Shown here: positions 14,737 through 23,405 of the stretch, one piece after another
How positions within the stretch are numbered: the stretch's first letter is position 1
Layout: every line of letters starts with the position of its first letter
Source of the DNA: RGIG3009 sp045578625
GTDB taxonomy: Bacteria; Bacillota; Clostridia; Oscillospirales; Acutalibacteraceae
Reading direction: 5' to 3'
Assembly (NCBI GenBank): GCA_045578625.1
Contig: JAZNKN010000027.1
Span: forward strand, 1-27,796
Length of the DNA stretch: 27,796 bases
Position numbers and translations under genes: made by a program
Notes under the pieces: model-generated
Seen by the model: the letters and a program-made list of their open reading frames with translations, nothing else
What the model was told of the DNA's origin: nothing
The model's database searches: none

Positions 14737-16815
14737 ATGAAAACGACCTATTTCAGCCCCCGGCTGTACGCTGACGGTGTGCGCCAGCTGCGCTTAATGG
14801 GCATCCTGTTCACCGCGATCATCGGTTTTTCCGTTGTATCCGAACCGCTCGCCACGTATACCATGATGTTGGATACCTCCTTTTTCGAGGTACAGCATCT
14901 CAACTACTACGAGATGAATCCGTCCATTATCCTGTCCTTTTGCCTTGTCGCACCGTTGCTGACGCTGAATCTGTTCTCCTTTTTGAATCAGCGCGAATCC
15001 AGCGACTTTTATCACGCCCTCCCCACCACACGCACCTGTCTGTTTTTCAGCTTCTTCGCCGCGGTGATGACGTGGGTACTGATATTCATCGGTGCGACCA
15101 CGGTGCTGTCGGTAGGCTGTCACGCGCTGTTTCCCCAGCTCTACGCCATCAATTATTCCAGTGTATTGCTGACCTGCTTTAACTGTCTGACAGGTAGCCT
15201 GTTGATCGCCGCGAGCGTCGCGATCGCCATGTCGATCACCGGCACGGCGGCCACCAACGTATTGATCTCTCTGCTTCTCATTTTCCTGCCCCGCCTGTTA
15301 CTCGTTCTGATGCTGTCGGCGGTCGCCGATGCCTTCCCCTTGGTCGCGGGACTGGACTTCCTGCCACTGCTCAGCACACATTACAACGTGCCGACCGGCT
15401 TCGTGATGGGCGTTTTCTCCGAATCCCCTCTCGCCGCCATCACCGATTGGAAAAGCGGTGTATACACCTTAGTCCTCGGTCTGCTATACACGGTGTTCGC
15501 CGTGCTGCTGTTCAACCGCCGCAAGAGTGAAAGTGCGTCACACGCTGCTCCCAACCGGTATTTCCAAGGCTTGTACCGCTTCCTTGTGGGCTTTTCCATC
15601 AGTTTTATCGTCACCCTCAGTCTGTGGTCAGATATCCGCTACGGCTACACCGCACCCTCCGATCTGATCGGGTGGATCATTCTCTACGCCTTCGCCATCA
15701 TCGCCATGCTGGTGTATGAGCTGCTCTGCACCCGCCGCTTCAAGGGGCTACTGCGCCGCAGTGCGGTCACCGTACTGCTGCTCGTTGCCGCCAACGCCGT
15801 GGTGCTTGGCTTGGTGGTGGGTGTGCAAAATCTGCTGCAGTCCTACGCCCCCTCTGCCAAGGAGATCACCTCGGTGCGCATCATCAGCGTCAACGATGAG
15901 TATTCCTACGGGGAGACCGATTACTTCGCTGATAAGACCAAGGATGTGCGCTTGACCGATCCCGCCATTCTGGAAATGGTATCCCAGCGGCTTGGCGATT
16001 CGTTGGAGCTGCTTGAAAAATCGGAGCATAAGTACTATGCCGAACAGGTGGGAAACTCCTCATTGGTGGTCTCCATCAAGAGCGGCGGTGTCTCGCACCT
16101 GCGCCGTATCATCGTATACGATGAGGATATCGCCCTGCTGTCAAGCTCGCTGACCGAAAACCGCGATTTCCAGGACATTTACCTCGATCTGCCGGACAAC
16201 TACGTGTCGATCAGCGATGATGTCGCCACTAGCTTCTATCTGTCCAACGACAAAAACGGAGACGCGTTGTACAGCGCTCTGCAAAGCGAGGTTAAGGAGC
16301 TGGGTTTTGAAACGTGGTACACACTGCTCAACGTGCGCGAGGTCTATGACACCGCGCCGCTGATTACCTTGCACGTTTCCGTCCCCTCCGGCTTCGATTG
16401 GACGTCGTTCCGCGTGCCGCTGTATCCGTCGCTGCTCCCAAAGACCTGCGCTGCCTACATTGATCTGTGTAATGGTGAATTTTCCGAGCGGCGCGACGCG
16501 TTGCCCCTCTCCGACCTTACGCAATACGATTATCTGGAGTGCCGGATCTTCAATTACTCGCCCGAGGATGCAACGACACGGTATTGGGATCAGGTCGATC
16601 TGACACTGCATCCCGATGAATTCACGTGGGTGAAACAGTTGTCTGCCGACGCACCCATTGATCCCACTGCTCCGCTGTGCTACCTGCGCGGTGAGCGGGC
16701 GATCGAGCGCGAGGACGAATACGGCAGCTACTACGATTACGTTTCCTACGAGGGATGGTACGCTCTGCCGGACGGCATCGTTATCCCAACCGAGATCGAC
16801 ACCGAAAGCAAGTAA
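14737..16815 (+). CDS. ABC transporter permease with large C-terminal domain
   Basis: A 692-residue membrane protein. Hydrophobic segments lie in the first 370 residues, about eight in number; examples are LMGILFTAIIGFSVV, ILSFCLVAPLLTLNLFSF, FFAAVMTWVLIFIGATTVLSV and VLLLVAANAVVLGLVVGV. The last roughly 320 residues are soluble and probably outside the membrane; I do not recognise them, though they fit the permeases with a large extracytoplasmic domain in GntR-ABC operons of Clostridia. The partner ATPase is directly upstream. The transported compound is unknown; by family, export of a cell-wall-active peptide or envelope-stress resistance is a guess. GGGAGGG supplies the ribosome site for ATG 14737. 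Confidence 0.88.
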   Translation: MKTTYFSPRLYADGVRQLRLMGILFTAIIGFSVVSEPLATYTMMLDTSFFEVQHLNYYEMNPSIILSFCLVAPLLTLNLFSFLNQRESSDFYHALPTTRTCLFFSFFAAVMTWVLIFIGATTVLSVGCHALFPQLYAINYSSVLLTCFNCLTGSLLIAASVAIAMSITGTAATNVLISLLLIFLPRLLLVLMLSAVADAFPLVAGLDFLPLLSTHYNVPTGFVMGVFSESPLAAITDWKSGVYTLVLGLLYTVFAVLLFNRRKSESASHAAPNRYFQGLYRFLVGFSISFIVTLSLWSDIRYGYTAPSDLIGWIILYAFAIIAMLVYELLCTRRFKGLLRRSAVTVLLLVAANAVVLGLVVGVQNLLQSYAPSAKEITSVRIISVNDEYSYGETDYFADKTKDVRLTDPAILEMVSQRLGDSLELLEKSEHKYYAEQVGNSSLVVSIKSGGVSHLRRIIVYDEDIALLSSSLTENRDFQDIYLDLPDNYVSISDDVATSFYLSNDKNGDALYSALQSEVKELGFETWYTLLNVREVYDTAPLITLHVSVPSGFDWTSFRVPLYPSLLPKTCAAYIDLCNGEFSERRDALPLSDLTQYDYLECRIFNYSPEDATTRYWDQVDLTLHPDEFTWVKQLSADAPIDPTAPLCYLRGERAIEREDEYGSYYDYVSYEGWYALPDGIVIPTEIDTESK

Positions 16816-16838
16816 CCAACCACACCAAATACACCACT

Positions 16839-16869
16839 GAGGGGCAAGCATGGGCTTGCCCCTCTTTTT
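16839..16869 (+). terminator. Terminator after the gntR-ABC operon
   Basis: A perfect 11-bp stem (16839-16849 with 16854-16864), a four-base loop and five T. Confidence 0.92.
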
Positions 16870-16894
16870 GTCGCAACAGCCCGACGACCTCCTC

Positions 16895-16923
16895 TTGCAA
16901 TTTTAGGAAAACGTTGGTATACT
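16895..16923 (+). promoter_or_regulatory. Promoter of the phosphohexomutase gene
   Basis: TTGCAA (16895-16900), 17 bases, TATACT (16918-16923). Transcription would start about 30 bases before the chosen ATG. Confidence 0.75.
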
Positions 16924-16959
16924 GATACTGTAACCAACCAAGTGAAAGGATGGGTAAAT

Positions 16960-18675
16960 ATGACTGTTGCTGAAAAGTATGAACTGTGGCTGGCTCGCGC
17001 CGTAGACGATCCCGATCTGATTCCGGATCTCAAAGGCATCGCCGCCGACGAAAACGAGATCAACGAACGCTTTTACCGTGAACTGGAATTCGGTACGGCA
17101 GGTCTGCGCGGTGTGATCGGTGCCGGTGATAACCGGATGAACATCTACACCGTTCGCAAAGCCACACAGGGTTTGGCGGATTACCTCAACTCGCGGTATC
17201 CCTCGTCTCGCGTGGCGATCTGCTTCGATTCCCGCATCAAGTCCGACGTGTTTGCCCGCGAATCCGCCCGCGTGCTTGCCGGCAACGGCATTGCTGTCAG
17301 CCTGTTTGAAGAGCTGCAGCCGGTGCCGGTGCTGTCCTTCGCGGTGCGTGAGCTGTCCTGCCAGGCCGGTATTATGGTCACGGCCAGCCACAACCCCGCC
17401 AAGTACAACGGCTACAAGTGCTACGGCTCGGAGGGCTTCCAGATGACCGACGACGATGCCAATGCGGTGACGGATCACATCCGCCGTGTGGATATGTTCG
17501 ACGGCGTTCGCCTTGCCGACTTTGATATCGCCGTGCGCGACGGTCTCATCACCATGATCGGCGACGATCTGGTACAGCGCTATCTCGACCGCATTGCCGA
17601 GCAGCAGATCAACCCCGGTGTGTGTGCCAAGGGCGGTCTGAGGGTCATTTACACGCCGCTCAACGGTGCGGGAAACAAGCCAGTGCGTGCGATCCTGAAC
17701 CGCATCGGTCTGTCGCAGGTCACCGTCGTGCCGGAGCAGGAGCTGCCGGACGGCAACTTCCCCACCGCTCCCTATCCGAACCCCGAGATCCGTCAAGCAT
17801 TCACCTGTGCGTTGGAGTTGGCCAAGACCGTCAAGCCCGACCTGCTGCTTGCCACCGACCCCGACTGCGACCGTGTCGGTATCGCCGTACGTCAGGATGA
17901 CGATTACGTACTGCTCACCGGCAACGAGACCGGCTGCCTGCTGTTGGAGTACATTCTCTCCTGCCGCCGCGCAAACGGCACTCTGCCGGAAGCACCCGTC
18001 GTTGTCAAGACCATCGTTACCTCCGACCTTGCCACCCGCATTGCGGAAAAATACGGCTGTGAAATGCGCGAGGTGCTGACCGGCTTCAAGTATATCGGTG
18101 AGCAGATCGGCGAACTGGAAGCCGCAGGACACCCCGAACGGTATCAGCTCGGCTTTGAGGAAAGCTACGGCTACCTTGCCGGCACCCATGCCCGCGACAA
18201 GGACGCGGTGGTCGCGTCGATGCTCATCTGCGAAATGGCAGCCTATTACGCCGACCGCGGCCAGTCGCTGCTGGATATTCTCCGCCGTCTGAGCGAAGAG
18301 CACGGCGTATACTGCCACAAGCTCGTCAACGTGCAGTTTGAAGGCGCACAAGGTATGGTGGCTATGGATAACCTGATGACCTCCCTGCGCGAAACGCCTC
18401 CGACCGAGATCGCCGGCCTGAAAGTGCTCGGCACCGCCGACTATCAGCGCTCCGAGCGGCGCACCGCCGACGGTGAGATCAAGACGATCAACCTGCCGAA
18501 ATCCAATGTGCTGTCCTATGAACTAGAAAATCACGCCGGTCTCATCGTCCGCCCCTCCGGCACCGAGCCGAAGGTCAAGGGGTATGTAACCGCCACCGGT
18601 GACACTCCCGAAAAAGCGGCCGAGGTCGCCGCCAAACTGGTTGCCGAGACCGAAAAACTCCTGTCGGCAAAATAA
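16960..18675 (+). CDS. pgcA: Phospho-sugar mutase (phosphoglucomutase/phosphomannomutase)
   Basis: Interconverts hexose 1- and 6-phosphates, linking glycolysis to UDP-glucose or wall and glycogen precursors. The 571-residue length and FGTAGLRG start are typical of the Bacillota alpha-phosphoglucomutase group. Domains are in order: the active serine S143 in TASHNP, the metal loop DPDCDR (D300, D302, D304), sugar-binding EESYGYL, and the phosphate-binding RPSGTEPK loop near the C-terminus. Phosphoglucomutase is favoured over phosphomannomutase by similarity to PgcA, but I cannot prove the sugar. ATG 16960 is chosen because AAAGGATGG lies at proper distance; a GTG at 16942 sits before that site. 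Monocistronic, with its own promoter and a shared terminator. Confidence 0.93.
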   Translation: MTVAEKYELWLARAVDDPDLIPDLKGIAADENEINERFYRELEFGTAGLRGVIGAGDNRMNIYTVRKATQGLADYLNSRYPSSRVAICFDSRIKSDVFARESARVLAGNGIAVSLFEELQPVPVLSFAVRELSCQAGIMVTASHNPAKYNGYKCYGSEGFQMTDDDANAVTDHIRRVDMFDGVRLADFDIAVRDGLITMIGDDLVQRYLDRIAEQQINPGVCAKGGLRVIYTPLNGAGNKPVRAILNRIGLSQVTVVPEQELPDGNFPTAPYPNPEIRQAFTCALELAKTVKPDLLLATDPDCDRVGIAVRQDDDYVLLTGNETGCLLLEYILSCRRANGTLPEAPVVVKTIVTSDLATRIAEKYGCEMREVLTGFKYIGEQIGELEAAGHPERYQLGFEESYGYLAGTHARDKDAVVASMLICEMAAYYADRGQSLLDILRRLSEEHGVYCHKLVNVQFEGAQGMVAMDNLMTSLRETPPTEIAGLKVLGTADYQRSERRTADGEIKTINLPKSNVLSYELENHAGLIVRPSGTEPKVKGYVTATGDTPEKAAEVAAKLVAETEKLLSAK

Positions 18676-18681
18676 CATAAC

Positions 18682-18714
18682 AAAACGCGCCTGCGAACCG
18701 CAGGCGCGTTTTTT
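18682..18714. terminator. Bidirectional terminator between mutase and MFS genes
   Basis: A 10-bp perfect GC-rich stem (18686-18695 with 18699-18708) and three-base loop, flanked by AAAA on the left and six T on the right. The convergent genes end 6 and 4 bases away, so it serves both. Confidence 0.93.
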
Positions 18715-18717
18715 ACG

Positions 18718-19929
18718 TTATCGCTCTTTCTCTTTCTTCGCGAAAAGCAACAGCAAAACAAGCATAAGCACCGGAAATACCGCGGCACTGATCAGTCCCA
18801 TCCGCAACCCAAACTGCACCGGATCTCCCGCGGTGCAATACGGCTGCACCGCGTCAGACACCCATCCGGTCAGCCACGGTCCCAACGAACAGCCGGCATC
18901 ACCGGCAAGCGCGAGACAAGCGAACAGCGCCGTGCCGCCGTGTGACATCCGCGGCACGACGTGGCTGAGCGTACCGGGCCACATGAGGCTGACCGACAGA
19001 CCGCAAAACGCACAACCAAGCAGTGCCAGCATCGGCCACGGTGCAACCACCGCCAGCACGTAGCAGCCCACGCACAGCACACTGCTGCCCATCAGCACCG
19101 GCTGAAGCGGCACACGGTCACCAAAGCGACCGTACCAGAAACGGCCGATCCCCATAAACAGTGCAAACAGGCACGGGCCGAGCAGGTCCCCCATTATCTT
19201 GGAGATACCCAGTGCCTTCTCCGCAAACAACGACGCCCACTGTGCCATCGACTGCTCCGAAGCACCGGCACAGAGCATCGTCGCCATGGCGATCCAGAAA
19301 TAGTACGACCGGAACAGCCCGCCGATACCGCCGTGATCCGACACGTGCTCGACCTCCGGAAACGGCATCCGTAAGCCCCGCACCAGATTGGTCAGAGGCA
19401 GGATGGCCCACACCATAATAACCGCCCACCAATATTCTCTGCCAAACGCCGCCAAAACGACCGTTGTTGCCACGATGGTTACGACCTGCCCCAACGGATA
19501 AAAGGCGTGTACCAGCGTCAGTGCGGTGGCTTTATTTTCACTCGGCAGTGCATCTGCCATCGGGCTGATGAGCACCTCCAGCAGGCCGGAGCCGACGGAA
19601 TACACCACCGTGGCCAGCACCATACCGAGATACGCATCCGGCATCACCCGCGGCAGCACACCGAACAGCAAAAAGCCGGCGGCCGTCGCCCCGTGCGCCA
19701 GCAAAAAGCACGCACGGTAGCCCCATTTGTCCACGAAATACAGCGACAGCAGATCCACGGTCAGCTGTGTCAGAAAATTGATCAACACCAAGCGCCCGAG
19801 CATCTCGAACGACACGGTGAACTCCGTCTGCAGCGTCACGAAAAACAGCGGAACGACGTTGATGGCCAACGCCTGGATCGCCGCACCCCAGTAACAGCTT
19901 TTCCACGTAGTGCGATAATTCGGCTTCAT
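18718..19929 (-). CDS. MFS transporter
   Basis: A 403-residue integral membrane protein of the major facilitator superfamily with about 12 hydrophobic segments. YFVDKWGYR between the second and third segments is the usual loop motif. IGRFWYGRFGDR in the second half is its repeat, showing the two-bundle architecture. The central loop is short (RMPFPEVEHVSDHG). The substrate is unknown; the sequence resembles the sugar-porter-like group found in Clostridia. The frame is open back to 19995, but a consensus promoter (19967-19995) lies inside that extension, so the ATG at 19929, preceded by a GAGGGAAG site, is the start. Divergent from the hydrogenase operon. Confidence 0.92.
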   Translation of the reverse strand: MKPNYRTTWKSCYWGAAIQALAINVVPLFFVTLQTEFTVSFEMLGRLVLINFLTQLTVDLLSLYFVDKWGYRACFLLAHGATAAGFLLFGVLPRVMPDAYLGMVLATVVYSVGSGLLEVLISPMADALPSENKATALTLVHAFYPLGQVVTIVATTVVLAAFGREYWWAVIMVWAILPLTNLVRGLRMPFPEVEHVSDHGGIGGLFRSYYFWIAMATMLCAGASEQSMAQWASLFAEKALGISKIMGDLLGPCLFALFMGIGRFWYGRFGDRVPLQPVLMGSSVLCVGCYVLAVVAPWPMLALLGCAFCGLSVSLMWPGTLSHVVPRMSHGGTALFACLALAGDAGCSLGPWLTGWVSDAVQPYCTAGDPVQFGLRMGLISAAVFPVLMLVLLLLFAKKEKER

Positions 19930-19966
19930 AAACTCTTCCCTCACGTCATAGGGTGTACAAGCAATC

Positions 19967-19995
19967 AGTATACCGACTATCCGATTTTTTGTCAA
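19967..19995 (-). promoter_or_regulatory. Promoter of the MFS transporter gene
   Basis: On the minus strand TTGACA (19995-19990), 17 bases, TATACT (19972-19967). It fixes the gene start downstream at 19929. Confidence 0.85.
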
Positions 19996-20045
19996 TCTTT
20001 TTCGCCTTCGTCCGGTTGCGCAAAAAATATTGACGAAAAGACGCT

Positions 20046-20059
20046 AATCTTAACAGATT
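20046..20059. promoter_or_regulatory. Small inverted repeat upstream of the hydrogenase promoter
   Basis: AATCT (20046-20050) and AGATT (20055-20059) flank TAAC, four bases before the -35. It contains one TTAACA half that fits part of a Rex site, but the other half does not match. A regulator site is only a possibility. Confidence 0.25.
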
Positions 20060-20063
20060 TCCA

Positions 20064-20092
20064 TTGCAAAACGTATTTTTATATTGTATAAT
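20064..20092 (+). promoter_or_regulatory. Promoter of the hydrogenase operon
   Basis: TTGCAA (20064-20069), 17 bases, perfect TATAAT (20087-20092). The leader is about 33 bases with a strong AAGGAGG ribosome site (20116-20122). Confidence 0.85.
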
Positions 20093-20131
20093 AGTGGACA
20101 GGTATGAATTCTATTAAGGAGGAACAGGCAA

Positions 20132-20629
20132 ATGCAGAAAAAAATCAGCAACCTTCCTTTCAAAGGCACCCCCGAGCAGAAGGAAGCGCTGCAGAAGGTC
20201 ATCGATGCGAATAAGCACGATTCCAGCCGTCTGATGGGTGTTATGCACGAAGCGCAGAACATCTACGGTTATCTGCCGATCGAGGTTCAGCAGATGATCG
20301 CCGATGGTATGAACGTGCCGTTGGAGAAGGTTTACGGTGTCGCCACCTTCTACGCGCAGTTCTCGCTGTCCCCGAAGGGTGAATACAACATCTCCGTCTG
20401 TCTCGGCACGGCTTGCTACGTCAAGGGCGCCGGCGATCTGTTCGACAAGCTCAAGGAGCTGCTCGGCATCGACGCGGAGGAATGCACTCCGGACGGTCGC
20501 TTCTCCCTCACCGCCTGCCGTTGCATCGGCGCGTGCGGTCTGGCTCCCGTTCTCACCGTCAACGAGGACGTGTACGGCAAGCTGACCGTGGACGATATCC
20601 CCGGCATCCTCGCCAAGTACGGCAAATGA
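20132..20629 (+). CDS. hydC: NuoE-like [2Fe-2S] subunit of NADH-linked [FeFe] hydrogenase
   Basis: A 165-residue electron-transfer subunit with the thioredoxin-like [2Fe-2S] fold. Four cysteines at 90, 95, 131 and 135 (CLGTAC and CIGAC) ligate the cluster, as in NuoE and HydC. The N-terminal helical part (MGVMHEAQNIYGYLP) is the typical NuoE start. It forms a complex with the NuoF-like and catalytic subunits encoded downstream and passes electrons between flavin and iron-sulfur centres. First gene of a five-gene operon with its own promoter. The next gene starts three bases after its stop. Confidence 0.94.
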   Translation: MQKKISNLPFKGTPEQKEALQKVIDANKHDSSRLMGVMHEAQNIYGYLPIEVQQMIADGMNVPLEKVYGVATFYAQFSLSPKGEYNISVCLGTACYVKGAGDLFDKLKELLGIDAEECTPDGRFSLTACRCIGACGLAPVLTVNEDVYGKLTVDDIPGILAKYGK

Positions 20630-20632
20630 TCG

Positions 20633-21175
20633 ATGCGTGAACTGTCGCTGAACGTTCTGGACATTGCCCAGAACTCCATCGCCGCTGCTGCCACGCTGGT
20701 CACGGTTGAGGTCGAGGAAACTGAAGGGATGCTCACCATCCGCATCGGTGACAACGGCCGCGGCATGACCGCCGAACAACTGGAGCAGATCCGCGACCCC
20801 TTCTACACCACCCGCAAAACGCGGCGTGTCGGTATGGGGATCCCGCTGCTTCGTATGGCTGCCGAAATGGCGGGCGGTTCGCTCACGATCGAGTCGGAGG
20901 TCGGTATCGGTACTACCGTTACCGCGCGCTTCGGGCTGGATCACATCGACCGTATGCCGCTCGGCGATATCGTCGGCACGATGGACACGCTCATTCGTCT
21001 GAATCCGGAGATCGACTTCGTATACCGCCACACGGTGGACGAGCAGTCGTTCGAGCTGGACACCCGCTCCCTGCGCGAAGTGCTGGACGGTGTGCCTCTC
21101 TCAGAGCCGGATATCATGGCGTGGATCGACGCCAATCTGGCGGAAGGGATCCAAACGGTAGGCAGCAATGCCTGA
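20633..21175 (+). CDS. GHKL-type ATP-binding protein of the hydrogenase operon
   Basis: A 180-residue protein with a histidine-kinase-type ATPase fold. The N box is LNVLDIAQNSI (Asn14), the G1 box DNGRGM (about 40-45) and the G2 box GMGI (about 67-70). The phospho-acceptor histidine domain and sensor domains of true kinases are absent. The C-terminal 75 residues (from about 103) match nothing I can name. Such a gene sits in many clostridial NADH-hydrogenase operons between the NuoE- and NuoF-like genes, so a regulatory or assembly role for the enzyme is plausible but unproven. Its ribosome site is weak and translation is probably coupled to hydC, three bases upstream. Confidence 0.88.
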   Translation: MRELSLNVLDIAQNSIAAAATLVTVEVEETEGMLTIRIGDNGRGMTAEQLEQIRDPFYTTRKTRRVGMGIPLLRMAAEMAGGSLTIESEVGIGTTVTARFGLDHIDRMPLGDIVGTMDTLIRLNPEIDFVYRHTVDEQSFELDTRSLREVLDGVPLSEPDIMAWIDANLAEGIQTVGSNA

Positions 21176-21208
21176 TCAAAACGATGATAAAACTAGGAGG
21201 TTTTTTGT

Positions 21209-21580
21209 ATGAAATCCATTGCGGAACTGCAGGCTCTTCGTGACAAGGCCCGCGAAAAGATGACCGTACGCGAGGGTTCTCACGACGGTACGCGCGTTGT
21301 CGTCGGTATGGCGACCTGTGGCATTGCCGCCGGTGCCCGTCCGGTGCTGAAGGCGTTCACCGAAGAGATCGAGAAGCGCCACCTCGGCCACGTCGCCGTT
21401 GTGCAGACCGGCTGCATCGGTATGTGCCAGTTTGAGCCGATCGTCGAGGTCATCGCCCCCGGCAAGGAAAAGGTCACCTACGGTAAGGTTACTCCGGAGA
21501 TGGTCGCGAAGATCGTGACCGATCATCTGGTCAACGGCAATCCGGTGGCGGAATACACCGTCGCCAATCTGATGAAGTAA
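21209..21580 (+). CDS. Small [2Fe-2S] thioredoxin-like ferredoxin protein of the hydrogenase operon
   Basis: A 123-residue protein of the family found between the GHKL and NuoF-like genes in clostridial hydrogenase operons. The fold matches the C-terminal thioredoxin-like [2Fe-2S] domain of NuoE/HydB. Only three cysteines are present: C37 in ATCGIAAGA, C69 and C73 in TGCIGMC; the position of the fourth ligand is Ala. This three-cysteine pattern is, as far as I recall, usual for these small proteins, so cluster binding may be altered or absent. AGGAGG precedes ATG 21209 by nine bases. It could be an accessory electron carrier or structural subunit. Confidence 0.85.
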   Translation: MKSIAELQALRDKAREKMTVREGSHDGTRVVVGMATCGIAAGARPVLKAFTEEIEKRHLGHVAVVQTGCIGMCQFEPIVEVIAPGKEKVTYGKVTPEMVAKIVTDHLVNGNPVAEYTVANLMK

Positions 21581-21597
21581 GAACAGGAGGAATAAGA

Positions 21598-23388
21598 ATG
21601 TATCGTTCTCATGTGCTGGTTTGCGGCGGTACCGGTTGTACTTCCTCCAATAGCCAGGCTATTATCGAAACTCTGGAAAAAGAGATCGCGGCTAACGACC
21701 TGACTGAGGAAGTCAAGGTCGTCCGCACCGGCTGCTTCGGTCTGTGTGCGTTGGGCCCGATCATGATCGTGTATCCGGAAGGCTGCTTCTACTCTTGCGT
21801 GAAGGTAGAGGACATTCCGGAGATCGTTTCCGAACATCTGCTCAAGGGTCGTATCGTGACCCGTCTGCTGTATGATGAGACCGTGGATCAGGAAGGCAGC
21901 ATCAAAGCGTTGGACGAAACGGATTTCTACAAAAAGCAGGTTCGTGTGGCGCTGCGCAACTGCGGTGTCATCAACCCCGAGTCTCTGGATGAGTATATTG
22001 CGAACGACGGTTACCAGGCTCTGGCCAAGTGCTTGACCGAGTACACCCCCGAGCAGGTCATCCAGATCGTCACCGACTCCGGTCTGCGTGGCCGTGGCGG
22101 CGGTGGCTTCCCCACCGGTCGTAAATGGGCGCTCACCGCTCCCAACAAAGCTCCGCAGAAATACGTTGTCTGCAACGCCGACGAAGGCGATCCGGGCGCA
22201 TTTATGGACCGTTCCGTTCTGGAAGGTGACCCGCACTGCCTGATCGAGGCTATGGCGATCGCCGGTTATGCGATCGGTGCCACCATGGGTTACGTATACG
22301 TCCGTGCCGAGTACCCCATCGCCGTGCATCGTCTGCAGCTGGCCATTGAGGCTGCTCGCGCTGAGGGTCTGCTGGGTAAGGACATCTTCGGCAGCGGCTT
22401 CGACTTCGATATGGAGATCCGCCTGGGCGCGGGCGCGTTCGTGTGCGGTGAAGAAACCGCGCTGATGACCTCCATCGAAGGCAACCGCGGTGAGCCGCGT
22501 CCCCGTCCTCCGTATCCGGCGGTCAAGGGTCTGTACGGCTGCCCCACCGTTGAAAACAACGTGGAGACCTTCGCGAACATCCCGCAGATCATCCTGAGAG
22601 GTGCGGATTGGTTCGCTTCGATGGGTACTGAGAAGTCCAAGGGCACCAAGGTGTTCGCTCTGGGCGGCAAGATCAAGCACACCGGTCTGGTCGAGATCCC
22701 GATGGGTACTACCCTGCGCGAGATCGTCGAAGAGATCGGCGGCGGTATCCCGAACGGCAAGACATTCAAAGCGGCGCAGACCGGCGGCCCGTCCGGCGGT
22801 TGTATCCCCGCTGACCTGATCGACACGCCCGTCGATTACGACAACCTCATCGCCATCGGCTGCATGATGGGTTCCGGCGGTCTGATCGTTATGGACGAAG
22901 ACACCTGTATGGTGGATATGGCGAAGTTCTTCCTGGAGTTCACCGTTGACGAGTCCTGCGGTAAGTGCACTCCCTGCCGCGTCGGTACCAAGCGTCTGCT
23001 CGAAAAACTCGAGAAGATCACCGAGGGCAAGGGCACGCTGGAGGATGTTGATGAGCTGGAGCAGCTCTGCTACTACATCAAGGAGAACTCCCTGTGCGGT
23101 CTGGGACAGACGGCTCCCAACCCGGTTCTCTCCACCCTGCGTTTCTTCCGCGACGAGTACATTGCTCACGTGACCGAAAAGCGTTGCCCCGCCGGCGTCT
23201 GCAAATCGCTGATGCATTATGAGATCATTGCCGACAAGTGCAAGGGCTGTACCGCTTGCGCCCGCAAGTGCCCGGTGAACGCCATTCAGGGCGCTGTCAA
23301 GGAGATCCATCTCATCGACACCGACAAGTGCATCAAGTGCGGTGTGTGTATGGATACCTGTAAGTTCGGCGCGATCGTGAAGAAATAA
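21598..23388 (+). CDS. hydB: NuoF-like flavin subunit (HydB) of NADH-linked [FeFe] hydrogenase
   Basis: A 596-residue subunit that binds NAD(H) and FMN. An N-terminal thioredoxin-like [2Fe-2S] domain has C9, C14, C46 and C50. The flavin/NAD fold follows with GRGGGGFPTG (about 165-174), the NADEGDPGAFMDR block, GAGAFVCGEETAL and PRPPYPA. Next is the [4Fe-4S] site CGKCTPCR with C454, C457, C460 and C500. The C-terminus has two ferredoxin-type [4Fe-4S] motifs (CKGCTACARKCP from C548; CIKCGVCMDTC from C578). This is the layout of HydB of trimeric, often electron-bifurcating, hydrogenases. An AGGAGG site precedes ATG 21598. Bifurcation with ferredoxin is likely from family knowledge but cannot be shown here. 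Confidence 0.96.
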   Translation: MYRSHVLVCGGTGCTSSNSQAIIETLEKEIAANDLTEEVKVVRTGCFGLCALGPIMIVYPEGCFYSCVKVEDIPEIVSEHLLKGRIVTRLLYDETVDQEGSIKALDETDFYKKQVRVALRNCGVINPESLDEYIANDGYQALAKCLTEYTPEQVIQIVTDSGLRGRGGGGFPTGRKWALTAPNKAPQKYVVCNADEGDPGAFMDRSVLEGDPHCLIEAMAIAGYAIGATMGYVYVRAEYPIAVHRLQLAIEAARAEGLLGKDIFGSGFDFDMEIRLGAGAFVCGEETALMTSIEGNRGEPRPRPPYPAVKGLYGCPTVENNVETFANIPQIILRGADWFASMGTEKSKGTKVFALGGKIKHTGLVEIPMGTTLREIVEEIGGGIPNGKTFKAAQTGGPSGGCIPADLIDTPVDYDNLIAIGCMMGSGGLIVMDEDTCMVDMAKFFLEFTVDESCGKCTPCRVGTKRLLEKLEKITEGKGTLEDVDELEQLCYYIKENSLCGLGQTAPNPVLSTLRFFRDEYIAHVTEKRCPAGVCKSLMHYEIIADKCKGCTACARKCPVNAIQGAVKEIHLIDTDKCIKCGVCMDTCKFGAIVKK

Positions 23389-23405
23389 GGAAGGAGATGC
23401 CAATT

